Translations under genes and position numbers: made by a program
Part shown: piece after piece, positions 20,401 through 35,400 of the stretch
Layout of the letters: each line of letters starts with the position of its first letter
Position numbering within the stretch: the stretch's first letter is position 1
DNA from: Leptasterias polaris
Lineage: Eukaryota; Echinodermata; Asteroidea; Forcipulatida; Asteriidae
Length of the DNA: 64,000 bases
Reading direction: 5' to 3'
Assembly: GCA_037783415.1 (NCBI GenBank)
Contig: JAZGTN010000048.1
Coordinates: 1,178,001 to 1,242,000 of the forward strand
Notes under the pieces: model-generated
Database searches by the model: none
Told to the model about the DNA's origin: nothing
Seen by the model: the letters and a program-made list of their open reading frames with translations, nothing else

Positions 20401-23400
20401 AAGAAGAAACGTCTTTGTGCTCTGGCTCTTTCAAAAACAAAGCATCTGGTCTGTGTAAGAGTCTGGCACCACCGGTAAGGATTTGGTGATGTCTGAATCC
20501 TTTTTTAGAAGAAAAATATGTTTGTGTTGTAGAAAGAATTTTCAGGAACTTTTTTTTTCTTTCTAAAAATTCTTTTTTTATTTCTTTTATTTTACAGGTT
20601 GCAGTTTTTATTGATTTTTTTGTCAAAAAGCTGAATGGATTGAAGTACGACACCGTTCAAGATTGTATCCTTACTTAAAAAACAGGCCTTTACGAGAAAG
20701 CACGAAAACACAGCCTTTTAAAATTGTTTGAATTGAGAAAGTTTAGAATCAAGGACACCAAAGCTTACAACACAATCTGGGAAGTGGCACGAAGGGGATC
20801 ACCTTTAATAAGGGGATGCAATTTTTTTAAATAACAAGGAAAACTGTCTGGGTAAATTTTTATTAATTTGAAGTCGAACAAGGACAGATCAGATTGTCCA
20901 GATCCTCCAAACATCGACAGAGTTGATGGCCATTTTTAAAAGCCCATTAACAATAAGTTTGTATCGGTACCAATCCTCCAGCATGTCCAGAGAAACGTCT
21001 GCCTGCTGTTCAGATTGAATTGGAGTTGTCCAGATTTTTGAGATTACAGGTTAAAAAAAAAAAAACATAACTGTTTCTGACAAGAGACAGCAATGAACAA
21101 GATCAAAAAGTTCCGGCAAGAGAGGGCGCCATTTTACTTGAAACAGTAGAGATTTTCTTATGGGATACAGTGATTTTTATATATTGTTTTAAATACATAC
21201 ATCATTTGTATTACATGTGTACATGAGCTTTACTCGAACAACTTCTTGCGTTACTGTCTGTGTACTGTGGACTTGTAATATTGGTGTTCCTATTTCTGAG
21301 ATTTCAATTTTGGCAGGTATGGAGGAACATTTTGGGGTGAATTGTTAATCGAAATAAGATTGGTGTAAACGTGCCCCAAATCCCTGGTTTAACATCAATC
21401 ATTTTTCTCTGGTTTTCACTCAAACAGGATCATTGAATTTGATGAAATGTTCACGACTTTGAATGGTGTTCTTTGGTCATAACAAGATGTTGGGAATTCC
21501 TTTTCCACTTTCATAACAACAATGAGAGTCGACAGTCTGCAGAATTTATTGAATGGATTAAGCAAAATTTGAGAAATGTGACCTTTAACCCTTGACCCCT
21601 GTGACCTCAGCTGTACTAACATGCAGCAAAGATGGCTGCCTTGTTCTTTCTCTTCTCATCCTGCTGGGGTTTAGCGCTGGCTTTGTGCTGATTGCAAGTG
21701 TACTTGTTGCATTTGAGGTAAAACTGTTTTCTAAACTTGTTTTGAATTTTATGATATTAACAAAGTTCTGGAATAGTGGTGACAAAAATTTCTATAATTA
21801 ATTTCCTTACATTTGTGCACTGCCAATGTGGAATATTATACTCGGACAATACACACATAATAATACAACTGAATAACACCGTATTGACATTTTTGTCACA
21901 GCTATAAACTGCTTTTATAAGAAACAAACTTGGACATAACTCTGTCCAAACCCATACTGCCAGAAATTTGAGGAAACTTGCCCAACACTGACAGTGTAAC
22001 TAAAAACATATACGGGCAGATTTCCCCCCAAGTATGACATAAACAAACAAGAGCCCGCTTGCCCCAATACCCAATTATTACGTGTTGTGAACAGCTTGCT
22101 CACACACAGTACTCGATTGGCAAATTGGACGATGGCACATGATGTGTATTCTACCAATTAAATGACAAGAGTCTGTGCGTACGGTATATCAAATTAGTTG
22201 CCTTTGTTTTGTAGCCCATTGCAGCAGGATCAGGAATACCGGAAATCAAGTGCTACCTGAATGGCATAAAAGTACCACATGTTGTGAGACTCAAGACTCT
22301 TGTAGCCAAAGCTGTTGGTGTGCTATTTAGCGTAGCTGGTGGTAAGTCTGAAAACCTTGCCAAAGAGCGAATCATGTCAAAGACCTTTCTCTTACAAAAG
22401 TGTTTGGCAAAAAAAACCCACATGGAACTTCTGAAGAGTGCTTATCGCCCCATGTTCTGAAACTTTCAAGTCAGTCTGAGACTTCAAAGTGCTGTAACTC
22501 CAAAGTACTAATCTCACAAGTTCTAGAACTCCACATTACGGGCAACCTCCATTAGAAAGAATTTCTAAGTTTGGCCACACAAACTTGGAAAGAATACATC
22601 CTTTTCACCATTAGGTACATGTGCTTACATTGAATAACTTGGGTCATTAAACTTAATGGATGAGCAGTTAATCTGCCCGGGGCAGTCCGCAGCCTTACTG
22701 GTTTGTGCATGATCCAATTAAGTCGACTGTTTGGAAAAAGAATTTCATGGATAAACAGGTGTAAGTTGTAAGATTAAATGGATGTTTAATTTAAGCGTCT
22801 TTTTTTAAGGATCTTTCCTGTAATGAAGTCTTAAAACTCACAACTTTTAGAGACCAGAAGTGCTAAAACACCTAACTGCTATTGCTCATAAGTTCTAGAA
22901 CACCCAAGTGCTAAAACTCACAAGTTTTACAACTACAAATGCGAGAAACTCACAAGCTCTTGAGCACCAAGTACTAACACTCACAAGTTCTAGAATCTTT
23001 AAAGTGCTCCAACTCCCTTAAGTGCTACATTGTACAACTCTCAAGTTCTAGAACCCTGCATTGCTAAAAAAAGGTTTTCTTGAAATAAGAAAAAAAACAT
23101 TACCTCAAGAAAAACATTCTTGTGTCACTCCCTAGACAAAAATTATGTTAAGATTTGTGGGAGTGACACAGGAAAATGTTTCTTAAAATAATTGTTTGTT
23201 CTCATTTCAAGAATACAATTTTTAGCAGTGCAAAATATAAAACAAACAAGTTGTCTTCGTGCCAAGTGATAATTTAATTTAAAAATCATAGGTAGCACTT
23301 ACAATCAATAAATGATACTTCAAAGTAGTATGTTTTTATTTAGCATGCATCTGTTTATTGAGTATTTTTTTAATTGCTTACATTTGTAGACATGATTGAT

Positions 23401-26400
23401 TGCATTTTAGGGCTATTTGTCGGGAAGGAAGGTCCCATGATCCACAGCGGTGCAATAGTTGGTGCTGGCATCCCACAGTTCCAGAGTATTACATTCAGTA
23501 AACTCAACTTCAAGTTTCCGTATTTCAGAACAGATAGGTAAGTGATGTTTTGTATTTCTATTGATCCAATTCACATAATGTCATCGTCACAACTATTGAT
23601 TGTTGTGCCATTTTGGCGCCATGTCTGTCAGAAAGACACTCCTTGAAGAAGTGCATTACAGCCCAAGTTTACACGAAGACCATTTGCTGACAAGCTGCCA
23701 ATCCCTGTTAACCAACCTTCATCAAGAGTACCAGGCAAATATGACAGTTTTCCCAATTTGTCATTGTGTGAAGTTGGCCCAAGTGTTTCCTTAGTTGTTT
23801 AGTTCATTTTGCAGTGTAATTGTCTGAGTCTTTTTTGATTTTTTTTTCTTTTTCTCCCAGGGATAAACGTGATTTTGTTTCTGGTGGGGCAGCAGCAGGT
23901 GTAGCAGGTAATGGTGCACTCCACCAAATAGGGAGAAAACAGATCGTCGTCCTCATTAATATTTTGTAGGCACTCAAAATATTCTCTATTAGACAGATTT
24001 GAGAGCCCAATAAAAGGGATACAGTGTAACAATTTTGCCCGATTGTGACCTGGGGGTTGTTGACTTCCAACTTGAGGTATTTTGGATGACACCGGCCCTG
24101 AAATAAAATAATAAATAATAATAATAATAGTGGCTTCTTATATAGCGCTCATATCCGTCACTCAGTGACGCTCAAGGCGCTTCAACAGTCAGTATTTTCC
24201 TGCAAGGTATATATATGTGGAGCTACTTTTTGAAGTTTGAGACCTATTTCTTTACATAGCACCATGTAATGGTTTACAAGGTGCTGTGGCGCAATATGCA
24301 GCCAATCAAACCAGGAACACCGGGGCAAACCCCTTCTCTTTTCGATAAGTGCACTGGGTTATTTTACGTGCATTACACAACACACGGGACCAACGGCTTT
24401 ACGTCCCATCCGAAGGGTTCTATTTGCCTAGAGGTGTATGGACATTTTTTCAAGATTGATGCTCAGACGTTTGGAAAAATACACCGGTGCAGGGGTGTTT
24501 TTATTTGGAGGGGGAATAACTCGACGGGCCCAGGGACTCCCCATACCAAATTGAGCAGAGGATAAAAGTTCGAGAGTCAATGGGTAAATTCCCCTTTACA
24601 GCAAAAAGCTGTGAGACCTCTAAGTATTTTTTGTGTATTTTTGAATATTTAGCATAGCACACTGTTTGCAATGGGAAGTGTATTTAGTGGGGTGCAACCT
24701 TAAATCCTCAATTATGGCCCATGATTACTATTGCCCAACTATGTACACAGATAGAACTCTTGCATATGATGTCAGGAGCCCCAAACAGCGCCCTCACTGT
24801 GCTCAATGAAGACCTATCATTGGCTGAGAGTTGTGAGCAGTTGTGCACATTTCCATTGTTTGTCCTCAGCAATGACAGCCAATGCAAGGGGTCTATGAGA
24901 GGGGGGGGGGTGCTACAAGCCCATCCCCCTTCCAACACCCCCAAATGAAAATCAGACAAAGAAGTACTCTTAACTAGTACTCTAAATCTTTTTGAAGGGT
25001 ACAATACCTGTACCGTACATAGATCTTAAAGGTTCTTGGTAATTCTGATTTCAGCTGCATTTGGTGCTCCTATTGGAGGTGTTCTCTTCAGCTTAGAGGA
25101 AGGTTCATCATTCTGGAACCAGGCACTCACATGGAGAACAGTAAGTTAATCTTCACCCTATGTGTGCTAGGGCTGTGCATCTATGTTTATTTTCCTAATC
25201 GGTTAAACGGTTAAATGTATACGTTTGGTAATCACTGTTAAAATTATTGGCACTAAAAACGTATTGGTCAGAAGCCTACAGCAGCTTACGATAGTATTAA
25301 GCATTTTGAGAAACATTTCACTTCGAAGTAATGTGGTTGTGTAAAAAGATATCAGTTTTTATGCCCCCAAATTTGGTTCTGAGAAGGGTTTCTGTCAGAA
25401 ACATTTCTCAGATTGTGTATTTTAGGGATTGTTCTTCCTTTGTGGATTCTCAAAAAACTTGACCACGTTTTGAAATGAAATTTTCACAGGTTATTTGTAT
25501 TGATTATATCTACATTTATATAGGATTAAAACAATCAAATGATTAAAACAACCAAAGGTATGCTTTGCCTTTAACTGTTTCTACCAGTTCCAATCTGACC
25601 TAATGAGCTGACCTAATGAGCTGACCTGTAAAAGGAGCAGATGTCAACACACATTCCAGGATCGATCAGGATTAAAAATGGAATGCTATACCCAGTCTTG
25701 ACAGTCACAGAACAACAAACCACAGGTGTGGTGGTGGAGTACAAAGGAAAATGTACAACAAATTGAAGAGGATTAAAAATCATGTATTTTGTAGGGGATT
25801 AAGATAAGACAGTTCCACTAACAAAAGGGATGTCAATCATTCTCCCCGGATAGCATCTGGGGCTGAAATTTTAAAGAAAAGGAAGGTCTTATTTTCTTTT
25901 GCTGTCCCGTTTAACTTTGAAAGTAATTTAGAAATAGACTTGAACAAAATGTTCACGGTTAAACGTTCCAACCCGATTGGCGTGTTGTGGCCGAGTGGTC
26001 TAGTGCACCTGGTGGCTGAGTCATCAGGGTGTGGGTTCGAACCCTGGTCAAGACACTTCACTATAATCGCTTCTCTTCACCAGCGGGTAAATGCGTACCT
26101 GTTAGAGCAGAGATTTTTCAAAAGAACCGCATACTGTGAAATGAAACTGGCCTTGCCCTCTCAAAAGTGAAACTACAGACCTGGGCGTTTAATGGAAGTA
26201 TTTCTTAACATATTATAAGTTATCACACAAGCGTGAGTGGAAAACGGAAAAATATAGCGCTTCTGCGTCCCATATCCAATGAGGCCGAAGGCCGAGTTGG
26301 ATATGGGACGCAGACGCGCTATATTTTTCCGTATTCCAAGAGCGCGCGTGTGATAACGAATTTATCTTCCAGCCTAGTAATTTTTCATGACAAGCGTCAC

Positions 26401-29400
26401 ACGTGCAACGCGCAAAGTTTAACATTTCAGAGCGTTATTTCATGACGAACAGCATGTACGCGCAAAGTTTAGAATGTAATTTTTGCACTGACCGTATGCG
26501 GAGCGTGACGCATTGACACTCAATACGCAGAGTGCAATATAAAAACTGGGAGTAGGTTATCGCTTGATATCACACTCCGGTTCGAGCATCTGATTGGAGG
26601 ATTAGCGCGTACTGGAAGATAAAGATTGTATAAGACATATCACATCACATTGATATCAAGGCTGATGTTTCGGTTGTCTTCGCTTTAATGCCATATCACT
26701 TTTTCCAAGAGCTGTTTGGTTTTGTCGTGAAACATCAAAGAGACTAATTCTCATTCAGGACTTGATGTTTGTATTTCTTTACTATGTATTGTATTCTGGA
26801 TTTCTTATGTTTCCATTATTGTACATGTCTATGTTGTTTGTATTAGCGCCATGAGCACTTTTGAGGATTTGTGCGCTTTATAAGTTTTTGTTAATGTTAT
26901 TTATTATTATTTATTTGTTCAGTTTTTCTGCGCAATGTGTGCTACCTTCACCTTGAATTTCATGCTGTCTGGATTGGATTACCAGCAATGGGGAGCTCTG
27001 GACCGGCCTGGTCTAATTGATTTTGGACTCTTCGACAGGGTGAGTAATAACAGGGAAGGCTAGGTTTGCAAACTTTGCGAAACATTACTGAAAACTTAAT
27101 TCTTCTGTCGAATACGATTTCACCTTTAAAATGATAACATTACTAATACTAATAGTACTCGGTTCTTATATTGTCATATCTGTGCACAAAAGTTGTGTCT
27201 TGATTTTACAAAAATATTGTGTCTTGATTTTGCCAAAACGTTATATCTCGATTTTGCAAAAATGTTGTAACTCAATTTTGCACAAATATTGTATCTCGCA
27301 CGAAAATGCTCCGTGCAAAAAACGCTGTATCTTGGTGCATACTTGTTTTGTGTGTACATTCCGTTTATTTTAAGCGAGATACAATGTTTTTGACAATAAA
27401 AAAAAAAGTGTTGTTTTTAAGAGATAATGTTTTGCACAGACACGATGATAATAGTGCTTTATTACCTTTGATGCACATCTCAAAGTGCTCATTATTTTTA
27501 CACAAGGTATGCCACATGCTTGAATATTAAAACCCATTTATTAGGCACCTTGTAGTGGGGTATACAAGGTGATGCGGTGCAATCATACCATATATGTTTT
27601 GAGAGATTTTTCAGTTGTAATATTCACTCAGGCCTGTGAGATCTCCGCTTTAAAGCGGAGATCCACTTTTTTTTTTTTTTGCCGATTTTGTATTTCCGTT
27701 GTTGTTTTTTTTTTTTACTTTTTGGCCTTATATCATGTATATATGCTTAGCAACAATAATGTACAACTACAATATTGTAAAATAAGCCTAGTTACTGGAT
27801 CAATGGGGTGCCCCAATTAGACCAGCGTAAATGCGTTACGCGCGCTCACTTGACGTTCCACGATCATTCTTACATCATGTAGTGTTTCAGCTCTTTTTTT
27901 TAGGGTCCACTCACAGGCCTGATTCACTACATCATAATATGTGAACGTGTAGTTGTAACACGCATGGGATATAGACATGTACAAACATGGCGATCCGCTT
28001 GACAATTCATACTGTTGAGTCCGTTCTAATTTTATTCTGATAAACCCATGTACATACGTACTCATGATACAATCATGTAACATGGTGGCAACAGCTGGTA
28101 GAGTAATAACCAGCAGTAGTTTACATGGGCTATAACGTTTTCATTTTGCTTCTGAACTTTGTAATAGATTTAGCTCTTATCACTGACTCTGTACATAGAC
28201 CATGTGACCTGTGACATCACATGTTTACAAAATTGCCACAGAGCCTGAATTTCCTGCAGGCACAGTTTGTACACAGCTCAATAATAATAAATAATAATAA
28301 CTAGTTCTTATATAGCGCATTTCACAATAACATCTCAATGCGCTTTACATTAGTGCCCTGGTCATTGGGCCAATAACATTCCTTTTTAATCTTTCTCAGC
28401 TCCCTTGGGAGTATACAGCCCGGGCTGCTGTGATGGCGCTCCGAAGGCTTTTTTTCAAACACAATATCAACCTCTACCCTTGCAGGTACCCATTTATACC
28501 CCTGGGTGAAGAGAAGCAATTATAGCAAAGTGTCTTGCTCAAGGACACAAGCGTCATGACCGGGACTCGAACCCACACCCCGATGACTAAACCACCAGAA
28601 CTTGAATCCGATGCTCTTAACCACTCGGCCATGACACGCTACAATGGAAGAAAACAATACATCTTATGTTTTATGGAGATTGCACCGTCTGATTTTTCTC
28701 AACATTTGATATGAAGCTGTACAGCTGTTGCCTTTGTAACTCTTGGATTTATGTGAAGATCATGACACAAAATGTAAATTTTCCCATATGGCCTGTGTAG
28801 TATCTTGCCTGTCAGGAAATGCATTAGAATGTACAAGGTCACTTTTTCTGTTAACAACGGTAACATGGTCTATACACACATACACATACAAGAGATCACG
28901 ATGGCACAATCTTCGAACCCTTGAAACAAACATAACAATTTCTTGTAAACTTTGGGGTTTGATTTGACGTAGTGCGATGCTGATGATAAGGGAAGCTGCA
29001 ATCTGTGGACAGCTCTTGATTTACTCGTCTTCATCGTGATGGGATTCTTTGGTGGCCTCTTGGGGGCACTCTTCAACTACCTGAACACCAAGCTGACCAT
29101 CTACAGAATGAAACATCTGAGTGCAAGTCAAAAGCTTCGCAGGTGAAGAATTTGTAAAATGATCAAATGCAGTGATATTATCGTCAACTTTATATGATGA
29201 TTTTAGGAGTTGTTGCTCCCTGCTTTTTAAAAAAGCTTCGCCCAATTTTTTGCCAATTTGATGGAAAAACACAATTTAAATATTATATAGCTTTTTTTCT
29301 GTAGCTACAGGTATGGAACTTTAGTAAGGTTTGCGGTAACACAATCTGTTTTACGAGTTGTACGTGTGGTGGTTCTGAAAAGAACCAGTGTTGTAACAGC

Positions 29401-32400
29401 TCAACGTTTTGATCAGTATGCTCTGATCCTCTTCAGGAGAAAGTTTCAAGGTATTGCCAGAACATGACATTATCTAAGCTTACCCGCAACAATGTACAAA
29501 CATTTTTTGTGTTACAGGTATGTCGTAAATTATGCGCGAGACGAACAAAGTTATGTTTTTTGCTTTGAAGAACACACATTTTGCTAAGTAACAAAAGTTA
29601 TGTTAAGCCAAAAACAGACTACCAGCCAAAATTTGTGTTTAATATTGCTTCTCACTGGTCCCACTGATGATTTTAGTAAGCAGTTTTCTGACCCATCTAA
29701 TTAAAGCAGAACCAGAATTCTTTGTGTTTTTCAGCCGCAAAACTATTTCAGTGAACATGAGTGTCATTGGCTGTAAATGTTTTTTTATATTATTTTTTGT
29801 AGAGTTTTAGAAGCAATCCTTATCGTCATGGTAACAGCATCAGTTGCGTTCATTGCTGCCATGACTCTTGGTCAGTGTAAGAAGCTCCCGGCAAGAAACG
29901 TAAGTTGAAAATTCAAATTTTTGTTTGAAACAGAACGACACTTTGGTTCAAACAAAACTTACAATTTTTAGAATCAAGAATTCAAGATACATTTACTTTT
30001 TTTAATGGGAGGGTTAGAGACTTGTATTTTTGTCCAATTTCATAAGGGCTGAAGTTATTGGAGAATGAGTGCATCACAAAACATAATTTATAATTATTAT
30101 TATTATTTTAGCACACTTCCAAGAGCTCAATTAGCTCCAATAACAGGATGAATTGAGAAATGAAGTGTTCCGTTTTACGTGTGGATCGAAAAAATCCCAA
30201 AGGCGGAAAACCTATGCAATCAAGTAGGAACTGAAAACCCAATGTACATTGAAGGATCCAGGGCCCAATCTCATGGCTCTGCTTACTGCCAAATACTGCG
30301 CTAACAATCACCATTCTCCGCTAACTGTGCAAGCGCCGAATTTGTGCGCTAGCTGTGTAAGCAAGGAATGTCTAATAGCGTGGAGTATGCACGTGCACAA
30401 GTAAAAAATTCCCTGCTAACCCGCTTGACATAAGCGCAAAACTCTCTGCTTTCTTAAGCGCCAATTCTTTGCCTACGGTAAGCAGAGCCATGAAATGGTC
30501 AAGGTCTGAGGTGGGATTCTAACCATGAACCACAGAAGTGAAAGGCAGAGAAAGAAACCACTGAGCCAACCTGATCCCAGTTGACCTTAGAGCCCCTCTT
30601 TAATGGTTTTTTTCTTGTTACCGATATTAGGGAACTACAGACGCCATTTTCTTATCAGCCGATCAAGGAAACGGAACAGAGCGGACATTTTTTTGCCAAA
30701 ATGGATACTATAACGACATGGCAACGCTTTTCTTCAACTCCCAAGAAGTTGCCATTAAAGAACTCTTTCATGAAGCAGGTAGGAACAATTTATCAGGGAT
30801 GGGAAGATGAGCCTTGCTTTCCCAAAGAGAAAGAATGCAAGATATGGAATTGGTAAAAGGGCTGAGCAGAGTTTGACTTTAGTAGTTGCCCACTCGACAA
30901 ATGGAAATAAAAACAGGGGGGGGGGGGGAGTCAAAACACTTCCATTTGTAGTTCGCCAGGCCATTAAAATAATATGGGTTTTTGTATTGAGATTTTTGCT
31001 TTCATTACTATGTTGTTTCACACTCTGATAAATTTGCAGCTAACTGCACTAGCTGGGTAGTACCTTGTAATTGGTGTATTTGTTGACAGAACTAAACAGA
31101 TGGTGATTGGGAAAAAGTAGAGATTTGATTTTGAAAATTTTATTCAGTTAAAGGGTGTGTACAACATTGGTAATTGACAAAGACCTGTATTCACATTTGA
31201 TGTGACCCAACATATACATGAAATAACAAACCTGTGAAAGTTTAAGCTCAATCGGTCTTCGGAGTCATGAAAAAACAGTGAAAAACCACCAATATATGTT
31301 TTAACTTTTTTTCAAACATCGGATTTTATCCTGCAGGATAAAGACTATTGTTTTACTCATTTCCTAAAAACTATGGCATTTCAAGCAAAACTACTTCAAG
31401 GGAAGTTTTTCACCATGACCATCTTCATACCATGTAATTGTAAGTTATGTGCAAATCTGTGAACATTTGTATTTTTAATCTTACCAATGTTGTACACACC
31501 CTTTAATATGCAAACTGGTGACAAATGTTGCGGGGTTACTCAAAAGTCAGGTTCACGAGTCCAGCCGTCGAGTGAAAACATTAAGGGAAAGCTTTATTAA
31601 AGAATTTCTGAGTTTGGCCACAAACTCAGAAAGTGTACATCCTTTTCACTGAGTGGGTGTGTTTACATTGACTTACTTAGATCATTAAAATTAGATGAGT
31701 AGTTAATCTGCCTGGGGCAGTCAGCAGCACATGCACCGCAATTACACTAGATCCAGAAAGTTAGATTGAGAACCGGCATTTTTTTTACAGTGCTTGATCA
31801 GGCTCCGATCCCACTTTTGAACTGGATGTACTCTGGTCATGACGTCACCGCTCCTAGCAAAGAGCTCAAGGGTTACATGGCAAAGATCAAAGGTCACGAT
31901 TACAGCGCGCCATGTCGACGTACATCGACAAACATTAACGATGGAAAATACAGTACAGCAGATGATACTCATCCACCTTTGCGTTTGCACTTTTATTTGG
32001 AATCCACTTTGCCGGATCTGATCCAAACCAATTCCCGGATTCAACCCTCCTCGAAAGGTGGATTAAAATTGCCGGATCTTGAACTGGGTCTGATCCCGCT
32101 TTTTGCATTTACACTAGTCATTAATCCACATTGCCGGATCAGATCCGGGTCTGATCCACCTTTCTGGATCTAGTGTAAACAGGGTCGACTGGTTTGTTCA
32201 TGATCCAAATAAGTCCACTGTTTGGAAAAGGAATTACATGGAGATAACAGGTGTGAGTTGCCAGATGAAAAGGATGTTTTATCTGTAGCCTCTTTCTTTA
32301 ATGATAAAGCGTAAAGGGAAACCCCATGAAAGTTTGGTTATTGTTGTTATCTTACAGGGAGGTTCAGCTTGCAATCTCTCGGGATCTTCTTTGTATTGTT

Positions 32401-35400
32401 CTTCCTGCTAGCGTGCTGGACGTACGGTGCTATGGTACCAAGTGGTCTGTTTGTACCATGCTTGCTGTGTGGAGCAGCATATGGTAGAATCATTGGCAGT
32501 GTCTTAAATCAGTAAGTGTCTCTTAGTTTACACATTTATCACATTTACAATAAAATTCTTTATACTCAGGGAAAATGCGCGTTCCCTGTCATGTCCGCAA
32601 CTATGTACTTCGGGATAAATGTTTCATAGAGAGACCATACCAAAACCATGTGCTTTAAATTCTTCTCTGCCCATTTACAATTCGTTGGCTAACGCCGGAA
32701 GTAGTTCAAATTTTCCGCACTACCATAAACACCATTAAATCGCTAAAGACTAATTGGGCAGAACAGTGCCTAGGCACTCAGTCTCCTTCTTTCTCACACC
32801 CTCCCTCCTATCAGTTCTGCTCCCCCCACCTGTTCTTATTGTGGCTTTGCCCTTAACCATTTGTGTGTGGTCCCCCCCCTCCTTCTATAAAGAACTGCAC
32901 ATGATGCCTCAAACGTTTCTTAAAGCTTGCTTTTCAATAAATGATTCTCTCTTGACATGGGGAGAAGCTTCATAGTTGACCTTAAACTTTTTGAACAATA
33001 TGAGTGATTTCCGGTCCTACTTTTTGTCTGCATGTCCTTAAAAAACTTTCTTTATGATGCATATATCTAATACCATCAAAATGTTTGTTGTGGTCACACT
33101 TAGTCTCATCTTATGATTTGCTTGCACACGGCTACATGTATGATTTCACTCTTCCCTCTATAAAAACACAAGACATCCACTCTCTAACGGATGCTGCCCT
33201 GGCATGGATGTCTACCCTTGATCTACAACTAGAGGCTGTGCATGCCGTATGCAAGAAGAAGATCAATCCCTAACAATAATAATAATAATAGCTTCTTATA
33301 TAGTGCTTTATCACACCCAAAGCGCTCAGTATTTGGAGCTACGTTGTTTGAAGTATGAGACCTATTTCTTTATAGCATCAAGTAATGGTTTACAAGGTGC
33401 TGTGGCGCACTATGCAGCCAATCAAACCAGGAACACCGGAGCGAACCCCTTCTCTTTACGATAAGTGCACTGGTTTCTTTTACGTGCATTACACAACAGC
33501 TTTACGTCCCATCCAAAGGACGCAGCAATAATGGTTAAGTGTTGCTTAAGGACACAAGTGTCACAACCGGGACTCGAACACACACTCTGAGCTTGAGTCC
33601 GATGTTCTTATTTACTCAGCCACGACGCTACATAAACAACAGTTTCACTTTATCTTGTCTTGATGCCTCTATTCATTATCCCCGATGCAAAAAATTTACA
33701 TCTATTAAATTGTGCGGTACCCGCTGCCAATGATTCGAACCGCCTCTAGCCATCAGGCTAGCTCAGTGGTCTAGTGGTAAGACATCTGCTCTAGCAATGC
33801 AAAGGTCGTGGGTTTGAATCCCACCCGAGTGATTTGCCTGTGGGTTTTTTTCACAGAACTCGGGAAAGTACTGAGTATACAGTGCTTAACACACATCGTG
33901 TAGGGTAAAATAAAAATTCTATTCTATTCAGATACACAGGCTATGCAGCGATCAGCAGCATCTACTCCGGTACCTTTGCGTTGATCGGAGCGGCATCATT
34001 CCTCGGTGGGGTGGTCCGGATGACCATCAGCTTGACAGTCATTCTAATTGAATCAACCAATGAGATTAGCTACGGTCTACCCATTATGGTCACCCTCATG
34101 GTAAGTTTGAATTCATCCAATCAAATCAAAGCGTCACTTTTTAAATCTCCTGAAGACAAGTAGAGCATCTTGTTTGAAATGTCGACGCCCTCCTCGTAAA
34201 TTCCTTTTAATGGAGTGTCAAGGCCAAGCGTTCAAGTGCACTAGACTCAAGCTCTTGGTGTTTCTTATCAGCAGAGTGTGGGTTCGATTCCGGGTCGCAA
34301 ACAGCAGTTACAGGTTGATTGGCTTCTGACAGGCACTCCCTAAACAAAAATATTAACAAAATAGAGAGAGTGCCAATAGCAGTTGAGTTCCTGCACATAA
34401 GCTCAGGTTCAAATCCTGCTGTCGTCATATGTCTTTGATCACCCCAAAATTTATTTATCATTACTCCTACTCAACACATCTCCAATACTTGTCGTTCCAT
34501 CTATTTTTATTTACGGAAGATCAGCCGCATCAGGAAATACTTATCGGTTCAATCATGTGAGACAATCATTCATGCTGTTTTGTCTGCCAAACTAGATTAT
34601 GGTAATGGTCTTCTATTTAGACTTCCTGATACACGAATTTCTCTGCTCCAGAGCGTACCAAAAACACTGCCGCTAGAATCATCAGCTGCACCAAGAAATA
34701 CAGTCACATTACACCTGTACTTCAAAGCCTTCACTGGTTGCCAGTTCAGTACCGGATTCAGTTCAAACTTCTCCTAATTACTTACAAAGCCATCAATGGA
34801 CTTGCTCCCCAATACATCACCGATCTTATACCACATCAGTCAGTCTTCTCGCAATCTACGTTCTTCTGGTAAACTTCTTCTCCACGTACCCAAATGGAAA
34901 CTCCAGTCATACGGCCGCCGTGCATTTTCCAGTGCAGCACCTACACTATGGAATGATCTCCCTATGGACATTAAAACTTCACCAAATGTGAACATTTTCA
35001 AGAAGAGACTGAAAACCCATTTGTACTCAAGAGCATTTTCTATGTAATAGATTCTTTGTCAAAGCGCCTTTGAACATACTTATGGATACCTGCGCTATAT
35101 AAATTATTTTGATTGATTGATTGATTGATTAGTGGTTTATTGATTGATAAGAATTAAAGGGGCTGTGTCGTCATGATCAAAGAAGGCCTGTGGCTGTAAT
35201 GTGGAATTATGATTTCTCACCAAGTTAGTGCAAGCGCACCCTTCCTCCCCCATCATATCAATGGAGTGCGCAGGTGATAGTTATTAATTCCATGTACAGC
35301 CACAGGCTTGCTTCGATCATAATCACACAGCCCCTTTCATTTGTCAATTGTCCTGGTATTTTGTTGTGCAGGTTGCCAAGTGGTCTGGGGATTTATTCAA

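Noticed and set aside
24269..24565. 98-residue ORF in CLCN6 intron 8
   Set aside because: It is SINE body sequence in reverse.
31766..32173. 135-residue ORF
   Set aside because: It fills a TIR element inside CLCN6 intron 13.
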